Shown here: one piece after another, positions 44,631-57,054 of the stretch
Position numbering within the stretch: the stretch's first letter is position 1
Layout of the letters: each line of letters starts with the position of its first letter
Assembly: GCF_033807715.1 (NCBI RefSeq)
Contig: NC_084591.1
Location: 43,860,868-43,924,867 of the forward strand
Direction of reading: 5' to 3'
Length of the DNA stretch: 64,000 bases
Source of the DNA: Cololabis saira
Lineage: Eukaryota > Chordata > Actinopteri > Beloniformes > Belonidae
The notes under the pieces: generated by a model
Told to the model about the DNA's origin: nothing
What the model saw: only the letters and a program-made list of their open reading frames with translations
Databases searched by the model: none
Program-made: the position numbers and the translations under genes

Positions 44631-46004
44631 ATTATTTGGGGTTTTTTGGTTTAGTTTTTACTTCATAACAGTGATGATGTCATAGAAAAAAAAGAAAGCA
44701 GACTTTTAATTACTTTAAATTACAAAATAGTGAATAAGAGAATGATGACTGTAATAAAACACATCTTACACGGTTTTTAGCTGTGATTTCACCTGATAAG
44801 TCTGGAAACCGCCATGAAAACGTCCAATCATGTGCTAACAGTGGAATGATGATCTTCAGCAGTTTCTATTCTGGCTCAGAGGCCAGGGCTTTATGCTCTT
44901 ATACACTTTCTAAACCCACGCTGAAATTTGTGGAAATGCCCGTAAAACCCTTCGTGAATCTTCCTTAAAACAAGTCCAGAAAAAGCCATTAAAGGTAAAA
45001 CAGAGACTTGCTTGGGTAAATGAAATCAGACTTAACTCTAGCAGTTAAATATAAAAACACACCAGCTCAGGAGAGCAGTATTATATATGTAGTGGATATG
45101 GGTAAATTAAACAGTATGTATGGATATGAATTAAAAGAAAAAAGTATATATGGTATTATAATAGTATAGTATAAGGTCATATTTAAGGTGTACAACATTA
45201 TTGACATCTCACCCAGAATGAAGCAGATCCAAGTCGTACAGTGAGATGTTTTTTATTCTGTTTTCCATTCATGTGTCCTCTGCCATTGTTGTAGGTTTTT
45301 AAAAATGATTATTGAAAATAACTGCAACAAAAAACAAACATAGTTATTAAAAATAAAAACATTAATGTACAGTATCCAGGGAGAAATGTCCAATTAAGAT
45401 TATAACCAAAGCACAAAGGAGTTATAAATGAAGGTTTACTTTAGCCTCATGGATAGTGTTTGGCAGGGTATTATCTGTGGATCAGTGTGATGCAGGTGAT
45501 ACCCTCTGAATTTGAATTTAATTCTTAGATAAACTAGTTTCAACATCTGGGAGCTAATTTGGGGTTCATGGTATTTGGCTGTGAATTATTCCTTGCTATT
45601 ACAATGATCTCTTTTATTATTTATTTAATTATTATTGTATTGTACATTATACATTTATTATTTTATGTTTATTAATATCATTGTGAATGGTACCTGGTCC
45701 TTTGGTATTTAGTTGTGATGTTACATTCATTCAATGGGATCCCTGGCCATTCACCTTTATTATCTCAGTGACAAACATGCAATGCCCTTAGTCTTCCACT
45801 AGAGGGAAGCTCTTGATCAATTTTTGTTACATTTGTTTCACTGGCCACCAGAGGGGCCCAGATCAATTCGAATGAAATGCTTTATTTCTCCACCAGAGGT
45901 TAAAGTTAAAAGTTAAAAAGTTAAAATAGAATGGAAAATCTCGACGAGAGGGAGGCAAAGCAAATTTCAATGCAGTAGTTTTCTATCTGCACTAGAGAAT
46001 CTAA

Positions 46005-46275
46005 GGTTTATCAGCTCAAGGTGAAACTGTGGGGAAATACATCCCAGGAGTCAGAGGAGGAATACGGGAGGCAGATTAGGTGGTTTTCTCAGGATGTTGT
46101 ATCCAGAGATTGGATGCAGGAGAGAAGTGGAAGAGAGCCGAGAGGCCGGACCAACTGGAGCTCCCAGCAAGGCAAGGCCAGGCAGGTTTACTGGTCAAGC
46201 CCATTTCAGTCAGTAAACGTTTGATGTAAAACATTGACATACAAGGTTTGTAACCGACTGAGATCAGGGTTTGGG
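46005..46275 (-). repeat. Truncated third protamine amplicon (no gene)
   Basis: The shared 3' flank is repeated up to GAGATCAGGGTTTGGGT, then changes to unrelated sequence just before the protamine 3' UTR would begin. Confidence 0.8.
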
Positions 46276-46473
46276 TAGGAACTAAAATCAATGAAACCAA
46301 ACATTTAAAGCATTGTTGTTTGTTTTGGGTTTTTTTTTTTTTTTTACACAAAAATAGATCCTTAAAACTGAAAAATAAGGCCTGAAATATTGATACTTTG
46401 CTATTGATCCGTCCATCCTCATAACTTACTAGTAATTCTACAGGTAACTTTCAATATCAAGAAATGACATTAA

Positions 46474-47295
46474 AGGAGCTGTATGTAAGAGCAATAATAA
46501 AACGAATCATAAAATGACCCCGATATGTCAACAGCCATTTAAAAATCATGTTCATTTCAAATACTTATGTCACTGACAACAGCACTCAAGCCAGGATATT
46601 CCAGTTTAAAAAGAGGAGTTGCAGCCCTCAACTGATGTTTATGTTGTCATTTTTTGTTTTGGCCTGAAGCTCCACCCTCCACCTATCTCCCAATCACCAA
46701 GTCAGTATTGTTTCTGAAGCTCCACCCTCCACCTATCTCCCAATCACCAAGTCAGTATTGTTTCTGAAGCTCCACCCTCCACCTATCTCCCAATCACCAT
46801 GTCAGTATTGTTTCTGAAGCTCCACCCTCCACCTATCTCCCAATCACCAAGTCAGTATTGTTTCTGAAGCTCCACCCTCCACCTATCTCCCAATCACCAA
46901 GTCAGTATTGTTTCTGAAGCTCCACCCTCCACCTATCTCCCAATCACCAAGTCAGTATTGTTTCTGAAGCTCCACCCTCCACCTATCTCCCAATCACCAA
47001 GTCAGTATTGTTTCTGAAGCTCCACCCTCCACCTATCTCCCAATCACCAAGTCAGTATTGATCTGAAGCTCCACCCTCCACCTATCTCCCAATCACCAAG
47101 TCAGTATTGTTTCGGCATCCGGGTTGCCAGCTCGGCTCTAATTATCGCAGCCATGGCAGCCTACGTTCCTGCTGCATTCTGCAGCCTACCTGGCAACCTC
47201 TGGTCGGGGGGAGGAGGGGGAGGGTACACGCCGCTCAACAATATTTTGAAAGTGACTGCAGTACCAGTTTTGGACATTTCTTACAGACGGCTCCT
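46474..47295. mobile_element. TTAA-flanked element with inverted ends
   Basis: TTAA at 46470-46473 and 47296-47299 enclose ends AGGAGCTGTATGTAAGA and TCTTACAGACGGCTCCT, a piggyBac-type arrangement. The 822-bp element has no transposase and holds a minisatellite. Conserved GCAGCCATGGCAGCCTACG lies in its right half. Confidence 0.72.
46664..47112. repeat. 50-bp minisatellite, nine copies
   Basis: Units begin CTGAAGCTCCACCCTCCACC at 46664, 46714 and every 50 bp to about 47063, nearly identical. The last unit starts one base early after GTATTGAT. Confidence 0.95.
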
Positions 47296-47299
47296 TTAA

Positions 47300-49970
47300 G
47301 TATAACACCAAGCTGGAACAAATCCAGAATAATATCACAGTCTGAAGATTCATGTGATTCTTCTACCTAACACTCCCAATTCATATCAATAATATATCTG
47401 GATATCAATATTTCCCCCAGTTTTTCAATCATAACTTCATGCCCCCTACTTTAGAAAAAAACAAGATGATGTTACATGCTGGACTAACCTTTCACCCGCA
47501 ACAATTAGACAAAGAACAACAGTTAAAATGCACAAACAATACTGACTTTCCTGGGAAACTAATTCACAGCTGTCTACGTATGAATGCTGCAGAAGGTTAT
47601 TATCACAGAGCAAAGAAATTGCTAAGAAAACATTTTGAAATTCAGTAACTTATTGCAGTCACACTCATGAATAACGATCTATAATGACCCTCAATCAGAA
47701 GTGAAGATTATGAAAACTCTGATCTCTACTTTCAAGTGACCCATACAAAAAAGCACACAGCTAAAGGAGTTAAACAGAAAGACACATCTTCCTGTGATGC
47801 CTTGGGCAGTTATTAGCAGTAAATACTTCTGAACAAAAGCATGCAGGTGGCAAATATTCACGTCAAATAATGACATATATGTGCCAATTATGTAACAATG
47901 ATATACACTACAAAGGTTTGAAGTCAGCGCTTCCAACCTAAAATCACCAAACTAATCTGTCCACAATAACACATTTCATCTTCCACCTGCAAACCACTGC
48001 AGCCGAAGCTAAACAAGTGGCTCTTATGGGGGAAACAATACTAAATAAAAATTACAAGATTTAATTCATGTAAAATTTAAATCATATTTTAAATGACTTT
48101 ATAAACAAAGGAAAAATATATATCCAGCCGCTGTTGTTAAATCTACCAATTGCAGTAATTATGCCATGTACTTTTTTAAATGACTATTGACAAAAAACAA
48201 GAAAAGAAACCAAAAAAGAAAGCTAATTTGACAGAACTTTTACATAAAACTCAAACACAGGGAGACGGACTGATGTTGCGCTGGACAAACCACCAAATAC
48301 CAGCAAATAACCAACAGGAACACGACCAACCTCAATGAGAACTGTTTCCACCACATCCTTAGTGAGAAGATACCAAGCTGAAGGTGAATAACTAACTGAC
48401 TCGGTCCAGAGGAATATTTACAGATAAATATACTGCTGGTGACGTCATAAAGGATCAAAGGAGGCAAGAATTCCACCGCCATATCAACCTACGTCATATC
48501 AAACCTACGTCATATTAGAGACGCCCCACTTCACTCCCACATGTTCACCGGGGGTTGTTGTCACATTGTGAGTGTCTAAAATAAGAGGCTGTGAACGGGT
48601 GAATAGGAAAAAGACTAAATCGCTTTGCAGAGCCTATAAGTGGCTGAACTAAAGAAATAAACTATAGGAGCGCCATCCATTTATTTTAAGGAGTAACTCG
48701 GTCGTCAAAGGACAGCATACGGATGTTTGTGTTGTTCAGTTATGATGAAACAAACACAAACGTGACAGTACACTCGGTAAGTGCGTATAGAAGACAGTTG
48801 TGAAGCCGCAGCTGCCGCTTACGACCATACCGCCATGAACCAGCAGAGGGCGCTGTTGCTACGTTTGGGAACATGTGCACATTCATCCTCGTTTGCAGCA
48901 AATCAGCTCCAGCTTCAGACGCGTAGCGTTCAAATGCTCTTTCATGGAGCCTTGGAACGTCATCAAAGACATGTGACGTCTTTGATGACGTCACGAAGAA
49001 TAGTGGAAAAGGAAGCACACGTAATAGCACACATTAGAGTGAAGATGTATTTCTTTTCTTGTTATTATAAAGAACACCAGAAAACCAGACACACACAGCT
49101 GTTTAAAAGCACAGCAGAAGTAGTGGAATTATTTTGCCACAAGACCATGAAAATATTATAACTGTAATGTACTGAATGAGAGGTTAAAAAACAAGCTTGT
49201 GTATTATCAAAAACAACACATTATGCATTGAGTTGATGTGAAGATGTCTTCCAGCTCAGGAAGAAACATTTTACCAAGCATTCTTATTAGTTATTCCCAT
49301 TGATTTTAAGACTCTAATACCAATCCAATAACACATGATCTTGCTATCTAATCGTTACATTTTAGCACACACAAGTTGTCGTGGATGACACTGTATTTAA
49401 AGTTTTGTCATGACCAAAAAAACCAAACGCCAGCTTTTCTTCTTGCACGAATGAGTTCCAATTGCTTTCAGTGATATTGATTTAACCCATGCATTGGTAT
49501 CTATAGCTGTGTTCACACTGCCAGCCCAATATGCAATAACTAGCATACTGCTTGTTGAACCGCATGTAATTCTACTGAGTGCAAAAGATGATGCATACTG
49601 TCTGACTCTGTTACAAGATCTGCCCTGGTGCTCTCAGATGTCTGCCGTCTTCATTGTATCCCGGTCTGAAGGAGGAAGCTTGAAACTGTGAAATCTGACT
49701 GGATCACTGACTGGACTGTCGTTGGCACAACAGCTGATGATGTGCAACAAAAGCTTTATTCAACTGGACTCAGTGTCAGTGAGTGTCTTCCTGGAGCACA
49801 GGCGTGGGAGGTGGCTTTGTTGGAGTAAAAGGCATCAGACACACCTGCTGGATTTAAAACACAATAAGAAAAAATTGCATCCCCCCTGAAATAAAAATGG
49901 TCAAAATCATCCCCCCTTTAAAACTGCCATCCCCCCTTTTCTTCCCTTATGTTATTTCATCAATGAATGT
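47300..49970. other. Unassigned sequence with one perfect CRE-containing hairpin
   Basis: No gene is supported. At 48957-48970 and 48978-48991 ACGTCATCAAAGAC and GTCTTTGATGACGT form a perfect hairpin with a 7-nt loop. TACGTCATAT occurs twice near 48492 and 48507. ORFs of 60-126 codons here show no domain and have no consistent composition. Confidence 0.5.
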
Positions 49971-49974
49971 GGTT

Positions 49975-50310
49975 TTACTGCTATTTCAACATTTAGAGTC
50001 ATCACCAGAAAAATAACTTATTTGACAATTTTCAACTGTTTCAAGTAAAATTTCACTTGAAATAAGTAGGAAAATCTGCCAGTGGGACAAGATTTATCTT
50101 CTTATTACAAGCAAAAAAATCTTGTTCAACTGGCAGATTTTTCTACTTATTTCAAGTGAAAATCTACTTGAAACAGGTGAAAATTGTTGTGTTTTCCAGT
50201 GATGAGTCTTGTTTTAAGTGTAATGAGATTTTTTTTTACTAAAATGAGACATTTCAACTAGAAATAAGACAAATATTCTTGTTAAGATTTTGAGTTTTTG
50301 CAGTGATCCA
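49975..50310. mobile_element. Hairpin-forming MITE-like repeat
   Basis: TTTTCACTTGAAATAAGTAG...AAATCTGCCAGT on the left pairs with ACTGGCAGATTTTTCTACTTATTTCAAGTGAAAA on the right (about 50045-50165, with a short loop). The right end TTTTGAGTTTTTGCAGTG resembles common fish repeat ends. Superfamily not assigned. Confidence 0.55.
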
Positions 50311-51488
50311 TTTTACTTATCAGGGGACAGTTTGAGTGAAATATTGATTAATCTGTATTGAAACGCTACCGTTTATAAGCCGAATAGTAAGTGGCGTGAC
50401 ACTTATACACAGGATTCAATTTTACGTCCAATCATCATCTCCTTCACATTGTATTTAAACTTTCTTCATTACCCTGCTTTTCTAGCGGCAGTTTGGCGTG
50501 TATGAGGCATCTGATATTGCTTTGTTTAAGCAGTTTGGGCTGCATTCCTGCTCTATAAATAAAGTTTATAATATTTATGATTGTTGTTATTTTAATAAAA
50601 TATATTTTCTTGCATGATTACTTGAGAATAATGTGTCTTTTTTGTTTTTTTTTTAGATTGTGAGCAGAAAGACAACTCTATGCAACCTGTTACTGCCATC
50701 ATTAAAATTCTTTGTACACTTATTGGCTGCATACAGTTTTTGTATAAAATGCTTCTGCAACTTTTCACTTTCCAACAATAGACTAGGTAGAATGTCAGAA
50801 ATGGGCTTATTTAACATTTTGGGGGTATTTAAAGTGGCTGTATCCAAATCTGCTACAGTATGTACCAGGCTAAAAAAAAAATAGTTTTAAGCCTCCTAAT
50901 TACTACAATAACATAGGCCTAAAAACATAGGCATTGCAGTAATTAGGTGAACAGGATAGAATATTAAAGTATCACATATCTACATGAACCCTCTCTGGCT
51001 TGTTCCTTATGAACAATAAGTTGTTTTTTTAGATATTGGATGCAAATTCGCACATAATGACGTCACACTTAATTTGGATGTGAATTTGAAAATTGTGATA
51101 TGATTTTTTTTTTTGTTGTCTCAGGGTAAGCAGTAATCTACAGAAGTTTCATGGTGATTAATTGACTTTTTTTTGCCCTGTTCAGCAGTAATGCATTGCC
51201 AGTGGAGTTGATATACTTATTTCTCTATATTGAGGCATTTCAGCAGATTTGAATTCAGCAATACTCAAGAGACTTAACCCCCAGATGTTGGTTTTACCAT
51301 GAGTTTTATTCTCCATTCATCAATTATCATTAATACATTTGCAAAGACTCCACACACGTCTGAATGACCCCTGAAGCACTTCTTCATCTTTGCCACAGCC
51401 TGGTATCGAACCAGCAACCTTCTGCTTCACAGCTCCACAGCTTGGACACCTCCATCCCCAGGATCACCCACACCCCAGGTTGACTTTA
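50311..51488. other. Unassigned AT-rich sequence
   Basis: No gene seen. At 51396-51460 the minus strand reads GAAGGTTGCTGGTTCGATACC, a B-box-like piece that may be a SINE or tRNA-derived remnant; support is weak. Confidence 0.35.
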
Positions 51489-51837
51489 GAAAGTGTATAA
51501 GAGCATAAAGCCCTGGCCTCTGAGCCAGAATAGAAACTGCTGAAGATCATCATTCCACTGTTAGCACATGATTGGACGTTTTCATCCTGCCATCATTGTC
51601 AGATGACTGTACACATCAATGATCAATACATGACTGTGACATCACTGTTGTCTGCGGCGGTTTCCACACTTATCAGGTGAAATCACAGCTAAAAACCGTG
51701 TAAGATGTGTTTTATTACAGTCATCATTCTCTTATTCACTATTTTGTAATTTAAAGTAATTAAAAATATGCTTTCTTTTTTTTCTATGACATCATCACTG
51801 TTATGAAGTAAAAACTAAACCAAAAACCCCAAATAAT

Positions 51838-52015
51838 ATGGTCATTAATTCCATTGAAGAAGATATGATGTCATCAAGTTATGATGTCATTAATTCCATT
51901 GAAGAAGATATGATGTCATCAAGTTATGATGTCATTAATTCCATTGAAGAATATATGATGTCATCAAGTTATGATGTCATTAATTCCATTGAAGAATATA
52001 TGATGTCATCAATTC
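51838..52015 (+). promoter_or_regulatory. CRE-like 45-bp repeat array, copy 6 (7 sites)
   Basis: TGATGTCA from 51866 to 52001, alternating the two contexts seen in all copies; four sites more than copy 1. Confidence 0.65.
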
Positions 52016-52055
52016 CATTAACATTCCATTCCATCAACAAGCTTGTAACAGAGTT

Positions 52056-52063
52056 TATAAATA
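52056..52063 (+). promoter_or_regulatory. TATA box of protamine copy 6
   Basis: TATAAATA ending 38 bp before the ATG. Confidence 0.75.
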
Positions 52064-52101
52064 GAACTCCTTCTTACTAGTTCTCATCACATCTTTTGAC
52101 A

Positions 52102-52209
52102 ATGCCACGCAGACGCAGACAGAGCTCTCGCCCCGTCCGCAGGCGCCGGAGAGTCCGTAGGACCCGCGTCGCCCGCAGACGCAGGAGAGTTGTCCGACGC
52201 AGACGCTGA
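52102..52209 (+). CDS. Protamine, copy 6
   Basis: 35-codon protamine gene on the plus strand, the segmental-duplication partner of copy 1. The protein has Arg at residue 27, as in copies 2-5, so the His in copy 1 arose after the duplication or by later change in copy 1. Promoter: seven CRE-like sites and a TATA box. AATAAA follows about 60 bp after the stop. It is followed by the same LINE fragment and tRNA-Val order as copy 1. Confidence 0.92.
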   Translation: MPRRRRQSSRPVRRRRRVRRTRVARRRRRVVRRRR

Positions 52210-52519
52210 AGGTCAACAGATGATGGAGGGAATCCTGAATGAATGATTTAAAAAAGGAAAAAAATACATAAAAATAAATCATGAAAAAAAAATAACGTAA
52301 AAAAAAACAAACCCAAACCCTGATTTCAGTCGGTTACAAACCTTGTATGTCAATGTTTTACATCAAACGTTTACTGACTGAAATGGGCTTGACCAGTAAA
52401 CCTGCCTGGCCTTGCCTTGCTGGGAGCTCCAGTTGGTCCGGCCTCTCGGCTCTCTCTCGGAGAAATAAAGCATTACATTTGAATTGATCTGGGCCCCTCT
52501 GGTAGCCAATGAAACTAAT

Positions 52520-52792
52520 TTAACAAAAATTGATCAAGAGCTCCTGTACTGTTACACCCAGTGTGACTCCTGTCATATAGCATAGAAGCTGAATGCAGCT
52601 TCTCTGTGTCTGGTTCTGACTCTGAATTGGATCCAATGACCTGAGGGGTCTGGAAGGTTCATACTTGGTCAGGGGGTCACTGATGTATTTTGGTCCCAAA
52701 CCATTCAGAGCTTTATAGACCAGCATCAGAACTTTAAAAGTCTGTCCTCTGACAGATATGCAGCCAGAGTAAAGAGGTCGACTGATTTCCAC
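52520..52792 (-). pseudogene. LINE ORF2 C-terminal fragment (duplicate)
   Basis: Same as 7247-7519 with two residue changes (VTLGVTVQELL instead of VTLDAAVQELL). Confidence 0.65.
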
Positions 52793-53824
52793 TTTTGGTT
52801 CCAGTCAGCTTCCCATGCAACATGGCTGTGCCACGTACGAAGAAAAATGGCTTTCAGAACCACTTTTCAGAAACCAATGGGTCACAAGACTTAATGCTTT
52901 GTCTATTGCTTATTTTTACGACCTATAATTCATACTGAACCATACTCAGTATGAAAGGAGTGTATATCAGCTTTTAATCAGACATACTATGGGAGAGGAA
53001 AACCATCTTTATATGTAAATGACTGAATATTCAACATTGTGGTTTAGCTGACATGGACTGCTGCTTGTTTATGTGGCGCTTTAGCGCCACCTTGTGGTCT
53101 CTTTGAACCATGCACAGAAACTTCTGCTTCCTCATGTGTTATGGCATTTCCAAAAGCAGTACCATTGTGTTGGAGAAAGCTGGTTAGGAAAGCGTTTAAC
53201 ATGTGCTTGTACGTTGTGTCTTTGTATTAGCAACACAACAGTCATATTTTGTACATGTTTGTACTCTGCACACACTTCTCTGGTTTTGAGAGAGGACAAG
53301 GAGCTCTGGGATGACGTACAGGTGAAAATTGCTCTACAGGAACTGTGGACACAGAGTGGCAGCAAAGTGGCCCGTCACATTTACAGCATGAACTGCTTCA
53401 GCGGGAGGAAATGCCCAGCGCCTTGGCCACCTTCCACATATAGAGTATGAGCAGGTAAAGATCAGAGACTTGGGCATATCTAACAACCCTCTGTTGAACC
53501 AGAGACGCAGGAGGCCAGAGTGTCTGCAGGATCTGGGGAATACCCAACAAAATTACTGTTAAAAAACATGGTGACATGTTTTGAAAACGGCTGGCACGAC
53601 GAGTAAAAAATCTCTGTTTCTTTTTTTCCTGTAAAGTTGGACATTTTAAAGTGTAGGTAAATGGAGAATGACTGGCTTTTGGTCAGTTGTGGAACTGCAA
53701 CGAAATTCATTTCTGCATAAGACCCAATGTGAGAAAGAGATGGTCGACCTTCCTGTCCTGAGCACCAAGAAGAGGACTAGAGTGGTTTTCCAAGATCCAA
53801 TTAATATTATTGCAAAGTCATACA

Positions 53825-53897
53825 TGTTTCCGCCCAGCTTCGAACAGGGGACCTTTCGCGTGTTAGGCGAACGTGATAACCACTACACTACGGAAAC
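53825..53897 (-). tRNA. tRNA-Val (AAC), copy B
   Basis: The 73-nt minus-strand gene GTTTCCGTAGTGTAGTGG... has anticodon loop CCTAACA (AAC), T loop TTCGAAG and acceptor GTTTCCG/CGGAAAC with an A discriminator. There is one mismatch in the T stem (T-T). This is the better preserved of the two Val copies. Confidence 0.8.
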
Positions 53898-54154
53898 TTA
53901 CATGCTTTGAAAATGGCGGGCGTAACGAAAAAAAAAATCCTATCTTCAAATCATTCATGTTAGAAATAAATGTATGACTTCATATAAGTTGTCCTGTTGT
54001 GGTAAAATTAAAAATCATCCATGAGTATTACCATGCTGGGTAGAAAATACAAAATGAACCACAAGGGAATCCAACTGATTACTTTAGAAAGACAGAACTG
54101 GATATGGTTAATAACTGAAGATTAGGCAGTCCTCTTGCATATTCAAACATTACT

Positions 54155-54236
54155 CGTTGTTGGCAGGATTTGAACCTGCGCAGGGAATCCCCAATGGATT
54201 TCTAGTCCATCGCCTTAACCACTCAGCCACAACAAC
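54155..54236 (-). tRNA. tRNA-Ser (AGA), intact
   Basis: The 82-nt minus-strand gene GTTGTTGTGGCTGAGTGG... has anticodon AGA (CTAGAAA loop), a long variable arm, T arm GCAGG-TTCAAAT-CCTGC and acceptor GTTGTTG/CAACAAC with a G discriminator. All stems pair. It is the intact counterpart of the broken gene at 9344-9420. Confidence 0.88.
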
Positions 54237-54244
54237 CTGTCAGC

Positions 54245-54278
54245 TGTGTGTGTGCGTGTGCGTGTGCGTGTGTGTGTG
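54245..54278. repeat. (TG/CG)n microsatellite
   Basis: Short counterpart of 9429-9486. Confidence 0.85.
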
Positions 54279-54514
54279 AATCTTCAGAACAAGACAATTT
54301 AGAGCCTTTATCTTAAAATGGTTGGTTTTACTTTATCAGTTTGAGACATATTTATATCCTTATTTTTTTAAAAGATTTTGATGCAATGCATTTTCATCAA
54401 CAGTCAGTGCAGTATGTTCATAGATCATACATCCACTTTCTTGTTTGCAAAAAGCTCTGGATGTATTTCAGTTAATCTCTCACAGGAATGTCATGTATGA
54501 GAGGAAGTCTTAAG

Positions 54515-54586
54515 TAGCAGAGGATGGTTTCCATCCATCCACCTCTGGGTTATGGGCCCAGCACGCTTCCGCTGCGCCACTCTGCT
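54515..54586 (-). tRNA. Initiator tRNA-Met (CAT), copy B
   Basis: The 72-nt sequence AGCAGAGTGGCGCAGCGG... has CAT anticodon and initiator features. T loop ATGGAAA as in copy A. The D arm is closer to the normal initiator (GGCGCAG) than copy A (GGTGCAG). Confidence 0.75.
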
Positions 54587-55116
54587 GTTTAACCAGCATG
54601 TGACTCCGCCACACAGTCCGTGACTTTGGGGGACGGCATCACTCCTTTCAAACCTTCTGACAGTGTCAAAAATCCTACAACTCTGTCAACTAACTAACCA
54701 GCTTAAATGACATCATGTGACCCAGCACAATTCTCTCAGATATGAATGAAGCAGATCTCTTCTAAGACTGATTTCTTTCTGATTATCTCTTAAAATTGAT
54801 CAGATTTGTTTGGAACTGTAAAGGGAAACAACTGTTGGAAATGATCCTTCGTATTGATCAGTGACCAGCATTAGCATCACTAGCTGAAAACAACTGTATA
54901 AACATCATTCAAGAACATACTCATGATATTAGATACATTCATCACATATTTAAGGGTTCTTAGGGACATTTTAGGGTAACTCCATCCCCCTAAAGCAGGT
55001 CTAATGGTGTCCATGTTTCCATTTCCCCGTGTTGTTTTTTGAGGTGGAGCCTCGTGGATTGATACTACAACATCATGTGGGTAAAACCTTGATACCTGGT
55101 TGTGTGGAAGACTGAC

Positions 55117-55176
55117 AGGTTCCACTGAGATTTGAACTCAGATTACTGGAGTCAAAGTCCAGAGTGCTAACCATTC
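55117..55176 (-). pseudogene. tRNA-Gln (TTG), 5'-truncated (duplicate)
   Basis: Same break as 10324-10383. Confidence 0.7.
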
Positions 55177-55199
55177 AAAAGAGAGTGGGGAGTATCGGT

Positions 55200-55765
55200 C
55201 TATAGCCTTGAAAAGAAATGCAAAGCTCAAGTCTATCAATCCAGGCCAGTTCTTACAAAGCCTTGTGAACAATCTTGAGCAACGCTTGTCTTTGGAAGAT
55301 GAGACCATCAAGGACCTCAGCATCCTTGATCAGAGTAAATGGCCATCAAACCCCAGTATCCGCCATGGTGAAGAACAAGTTAAGCGACTGTGCAAACGAT
55401 TTAACTTGTGCACAGACCAAGCACTGAATGGGATGCAGGACCTACTGGAAGAGCCCAACAGTGAGCCCAAAGACATAAAACCACTCATGAACTGTATGAA
55501 AACATTCCCTGTCAGCACAGCAGAGTGTGAGAGGAACTTTAGCCTTATGAACAATATGGGCACAGACAGGAGGGCTGTCCTACTGGTCTCAAACATATCA
55601 AACTTAATGATGATTAACATCAATGGCCCCCCTACTTCCAAGTTTGATCCCAGAAAGTATACAAGGACCTGGTTGAAGAGCCACCGTGCTGCCTCTTCTG
55701 TGCGTTCTAGACAGTGCAGTGTGAAAACCCCTGCACAAAGCAAGTCTGTCTGGAATATACTGTAG
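55200..55765 (+). pseudogene. hAT transposase C-terminal fragment (intact copy of the fragment)
   Basis: An open frame of 185 codons ends with the hAT dimerisation domain: FPVSTAECERNFSLMNN, then RAVLLVSNISNLMMININGP and a short C-terminal tail. The DDE catalytic part is absent. The left border abuts the truncated tRNA-Gln. Possibly a domesticated remnant, but the broken duplicate at 10440-11361 argues against selection on both copies. Confidence 0.7.
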
Positions 55766-56577
55766 TACAGGGGTAGACAGGCTGTTGACAGGTTTAAAAA
55801 CCTGCACTGACAATAAATCTTGTGTTCAAAATCAGTTATTTGATGTTTACAGTTTATAAGTATATTGCACTACTTACCTAAGTACCTACCTGAAGTGCCT
55901 TGAACCAACTGTGAACACTTATTTAGAAACCCAGCATTGGATTGAGAGAGTATTTCACTGTGGTTTTCATGAATATGTTGTAAAATGTATATATTTGTGT
56001 TCATTGTTAACTAAATATTGTTATTTTGTAACATTGTTTGTTGAATATATTGTTGAATTATTTGAATGTTAAGAATAAACTAATATCTGACTGAAACACC
56101 ATGTTTGCCTCATGTTAAATATATGTTATATTCATGCATTAGGCCGCCTGCGTAGGACCAGTAATATCTGCAAACTGCTCCTTGACAAAATAATGTTAAT
56201 TTTATAATAGTGGCATACTCTGGCCTACACTATCTGTTGCAAATCAGCTCTTCCAAGATACAGTTTACAAAAGAAACTACTTGAAAGGTGAGAGAATAGT
56301 TGTCAAATTTTCATGTGTGGATTGACTAAGGAATAAGGAATAATTCACTCAAAATGTATAATTATGTAGTTGTCTCACCCTATAGTCTGTGGGCCAGTAT
56401 TGATTGCAAAATCTGCACCTCTTCTGTGGCTAATGTTAATTTCATAATGATCCTTACTCCCTGAAGTGAAGCAGCAGAAATTAAGTGACAATGTGCAAAT
56501 ACTACTGGCCCATTTTTGGGTAAACTAAATATGCAGAAGTAGTCTTACATGTCACTGTTTATAACACAGGGCGTTTA

Positions 56578-56982
56578 ATTCAATTTTTTCAATTCAATTT
56601 TATTTATATAGCGTCTAATACAACAGGTGTTGTCTCTAGACGCTTTCCAGAGATCCAGAACATGAACATAAACATAAACATAAACATAAACATAAACCCC
56701 CGAGCAATTATTATATAAACAATGGCAGGTAAAAACTCCCTTAGTGGGAGAAAAGCCTTAAGCCAAACAGTGGCAAGGAAAAACTCCCCTTTAGGAGGGA
56801 AGAAACCTTGAGCAGGACCAGGCTCATAAGGGGGGACCCTCCTGCCGAAGGCCAGACCGGGGGAGTCAGGGACGTCGACAGCACACAGCAGGCAGGTGGA
56901 AGCAGCAGCGGGATGACCAGAGGTGGGGGGGGGGGCGTCAGCAGCACACAACAGTCATGTGGAAGCAGCAGCGGGATGACCA
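56578..56982. mobile_element. AATTC-tailed retroelement insertion (copy B)
   Basis: 405-bp insert starting ATTCAATTTTTTCAATTCAA, with GTTTA at 56573-56577 and 56983-56987. The empty site is at about 12168 (GGGCGTTTATCCTTTGC). It includes a (CATAAA)n run at 56664-56696. Confidence 0.82.
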
Positions 56983-57054
56983 GTTTATCCTTTGCTGGAC
57001 AGGCCATTTAAAAAAAAATTAAAAATTGGGGCATAAATTGAGAGTATACCCAAT

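Larger units (their letters stand above)
43893..46004 (-). repeat. Protamine amplicon, tandem unit 2
   Basis: Same order as unit 1, period 2112 bp, with protamine copy 5. It has lost about 55 bp of the upstream region (around 44813, where GCAGACAACAGTGATG is missing). Confidence 0.85.

Noticed and set aside
46664..47112. Regular repeats considered as a CRISPR-like array
   Set aside because: Units are head to tail with no spacers, in a eukaryotic genome; this is a minisatellite.
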